The notes beneath the pieces are model-generated. The model was given only the letters and a program-made list of their open reading frames with translations, had not been told where the DNA came from and made no database searches. Source: Fonticula alba (Eukaryota; Opisthokonta; Rotosphaerida; Fonticulaceae). Taken from it: 20,842 nucleotides of DNA. The stretch lies in contig NW_009242977.1 in the NCBI RefSeq assembly GCF_000388065.1, forward strand, positions 1,711,603-1,732,444, in the 5' to 3' direction. This document shows positions 20,522 through 20,842 of the stretch, piece after piece (position 1 is the first letter of the stretch; each line of letters begins with the position of its first letter). Both the position numbers and the translations under genes were made by a program.

Positions 20522-20842
20522 TACATTAGTGTTACTAACATTGACTTATCGGGCCCGCATTCCGCGGCCATCTATTCCAATGCCGAATATGCCCGGGTCT
20601 TTGGGTGCTCCGGGTAAATAGACTGAAGCCCCGCCACGGGAGCCATTTCCCGCAGGCAGGCCTGGTGGCCCCAGCCCGTGGAGAGGCAAATTCGGCGGAT
20701 GGTCACCCGGACGCCGCCCGCGCCCCCCCCCGGCAGCGGTGCTTTCCCACAGTTGGCCCCGCCGGGCGCGGGCGGGGGAAAAAGATTCTTCTGGTCAGAC
20801 GCGGGTTTCCCCCGCCCCCCCCCCCCCCCTGGAACCGCGAGC

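Larger units (their letters stand above)
19687..20842. promoter_or_regulatory. upstream region of SCAP
   Basis: Contains the SCAP 5' UTR and promoter. The sequence is mostly G-rich on the plus strand, with G or C runs near 19730, 20008-20034, 20308-20324 and 20813. A CA repeat lies at 20462-20509, followed by an AT-rich island. Open frames here are GC-driven and show no family resemblance. No clear sterol-regulatory element was found by eye. Confidence 0.55.

Noticed and set aside
20353-20617. Short open frames around the right-hand CA repeat
   Set aside because: They consist of the repeat translation plus unrelated residues, with no homology or splice support.
1-20842. CRISPR arrays, insertion sequences, tRNA or rRNA genes
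   Set aside because: No spaced direct repeats, transposase, terminal inverted repeats or tRNA-like T-arm sequence were seen. All tandem repeats are simple microsatellites.

Overview
The window is nuclear DNA from a GC-rich unicellular eukaryote, not a prokaryote. Four intron-containing protein genes can be read, and their exons join in frame through short GT...AG introns (about 65-280 nt) whose donors are nearly all GTRYGT. The gene set (SCAP, ALDH4A1, PLGRKT-like, a large LRR protein) suggests a protist related to animals and fungi. A nucleariid-type genome such as Fonticula would fit, but that is a guess from gene content and base composition. The window has one 244-base run of N and many long G or C homopolymers.

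Layout, left to right. 1-1124: mostly non-coding, with (GC)16 and (GT)n repeats; the extreme left edge may hold the last exon of a plus-strand gene. 1125-6780, minus: a protein with about 20 leucine-rich repeats and long disordered flanks; its first exon(s), upstream of about 6780, are unresolved. 6781-8537: spacer with a long pyrimidine tract. 8538-9313, minus: PLGRKT family protein, 3 exons, 196 aa. 9314-10383: divergent promoter region containing the N gap. 10384-12918, plus: mitochondrial delta-1-pyrroline-5-carboxylate dehydrogenase (ALDH4A1), about 616 aa; the 5' part fits in frame only with a predicted 2-nt exon. 12919-13298: convergent 3' ends. 13299-19686, minus: SREBP cleavage-activating protein (SCAP), 7 exons, about 1831 aa, with sterol-sensing domain, a COPII-export motif and WD40 domain. 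19687-20842: SCAP upstream region with a CA repeat and an AT-rich island.

The genes do not form an operon or one pathway. SCAP acts in ER-Golgi sterol control, ALDH4A1 in mitochondrial proline catabolism, and PLGRKT is a small two-helix membrane protein. No new multi-gene system is visible. The points most worth checking are the 2-nt exon, the GTRYGT donor rule, an Asn in SCAP where animals have a functional Asp, and a PLGRKT that lacks the C-terminal lysine needed for plasminogen binding. All exon boundaries were read by eye.
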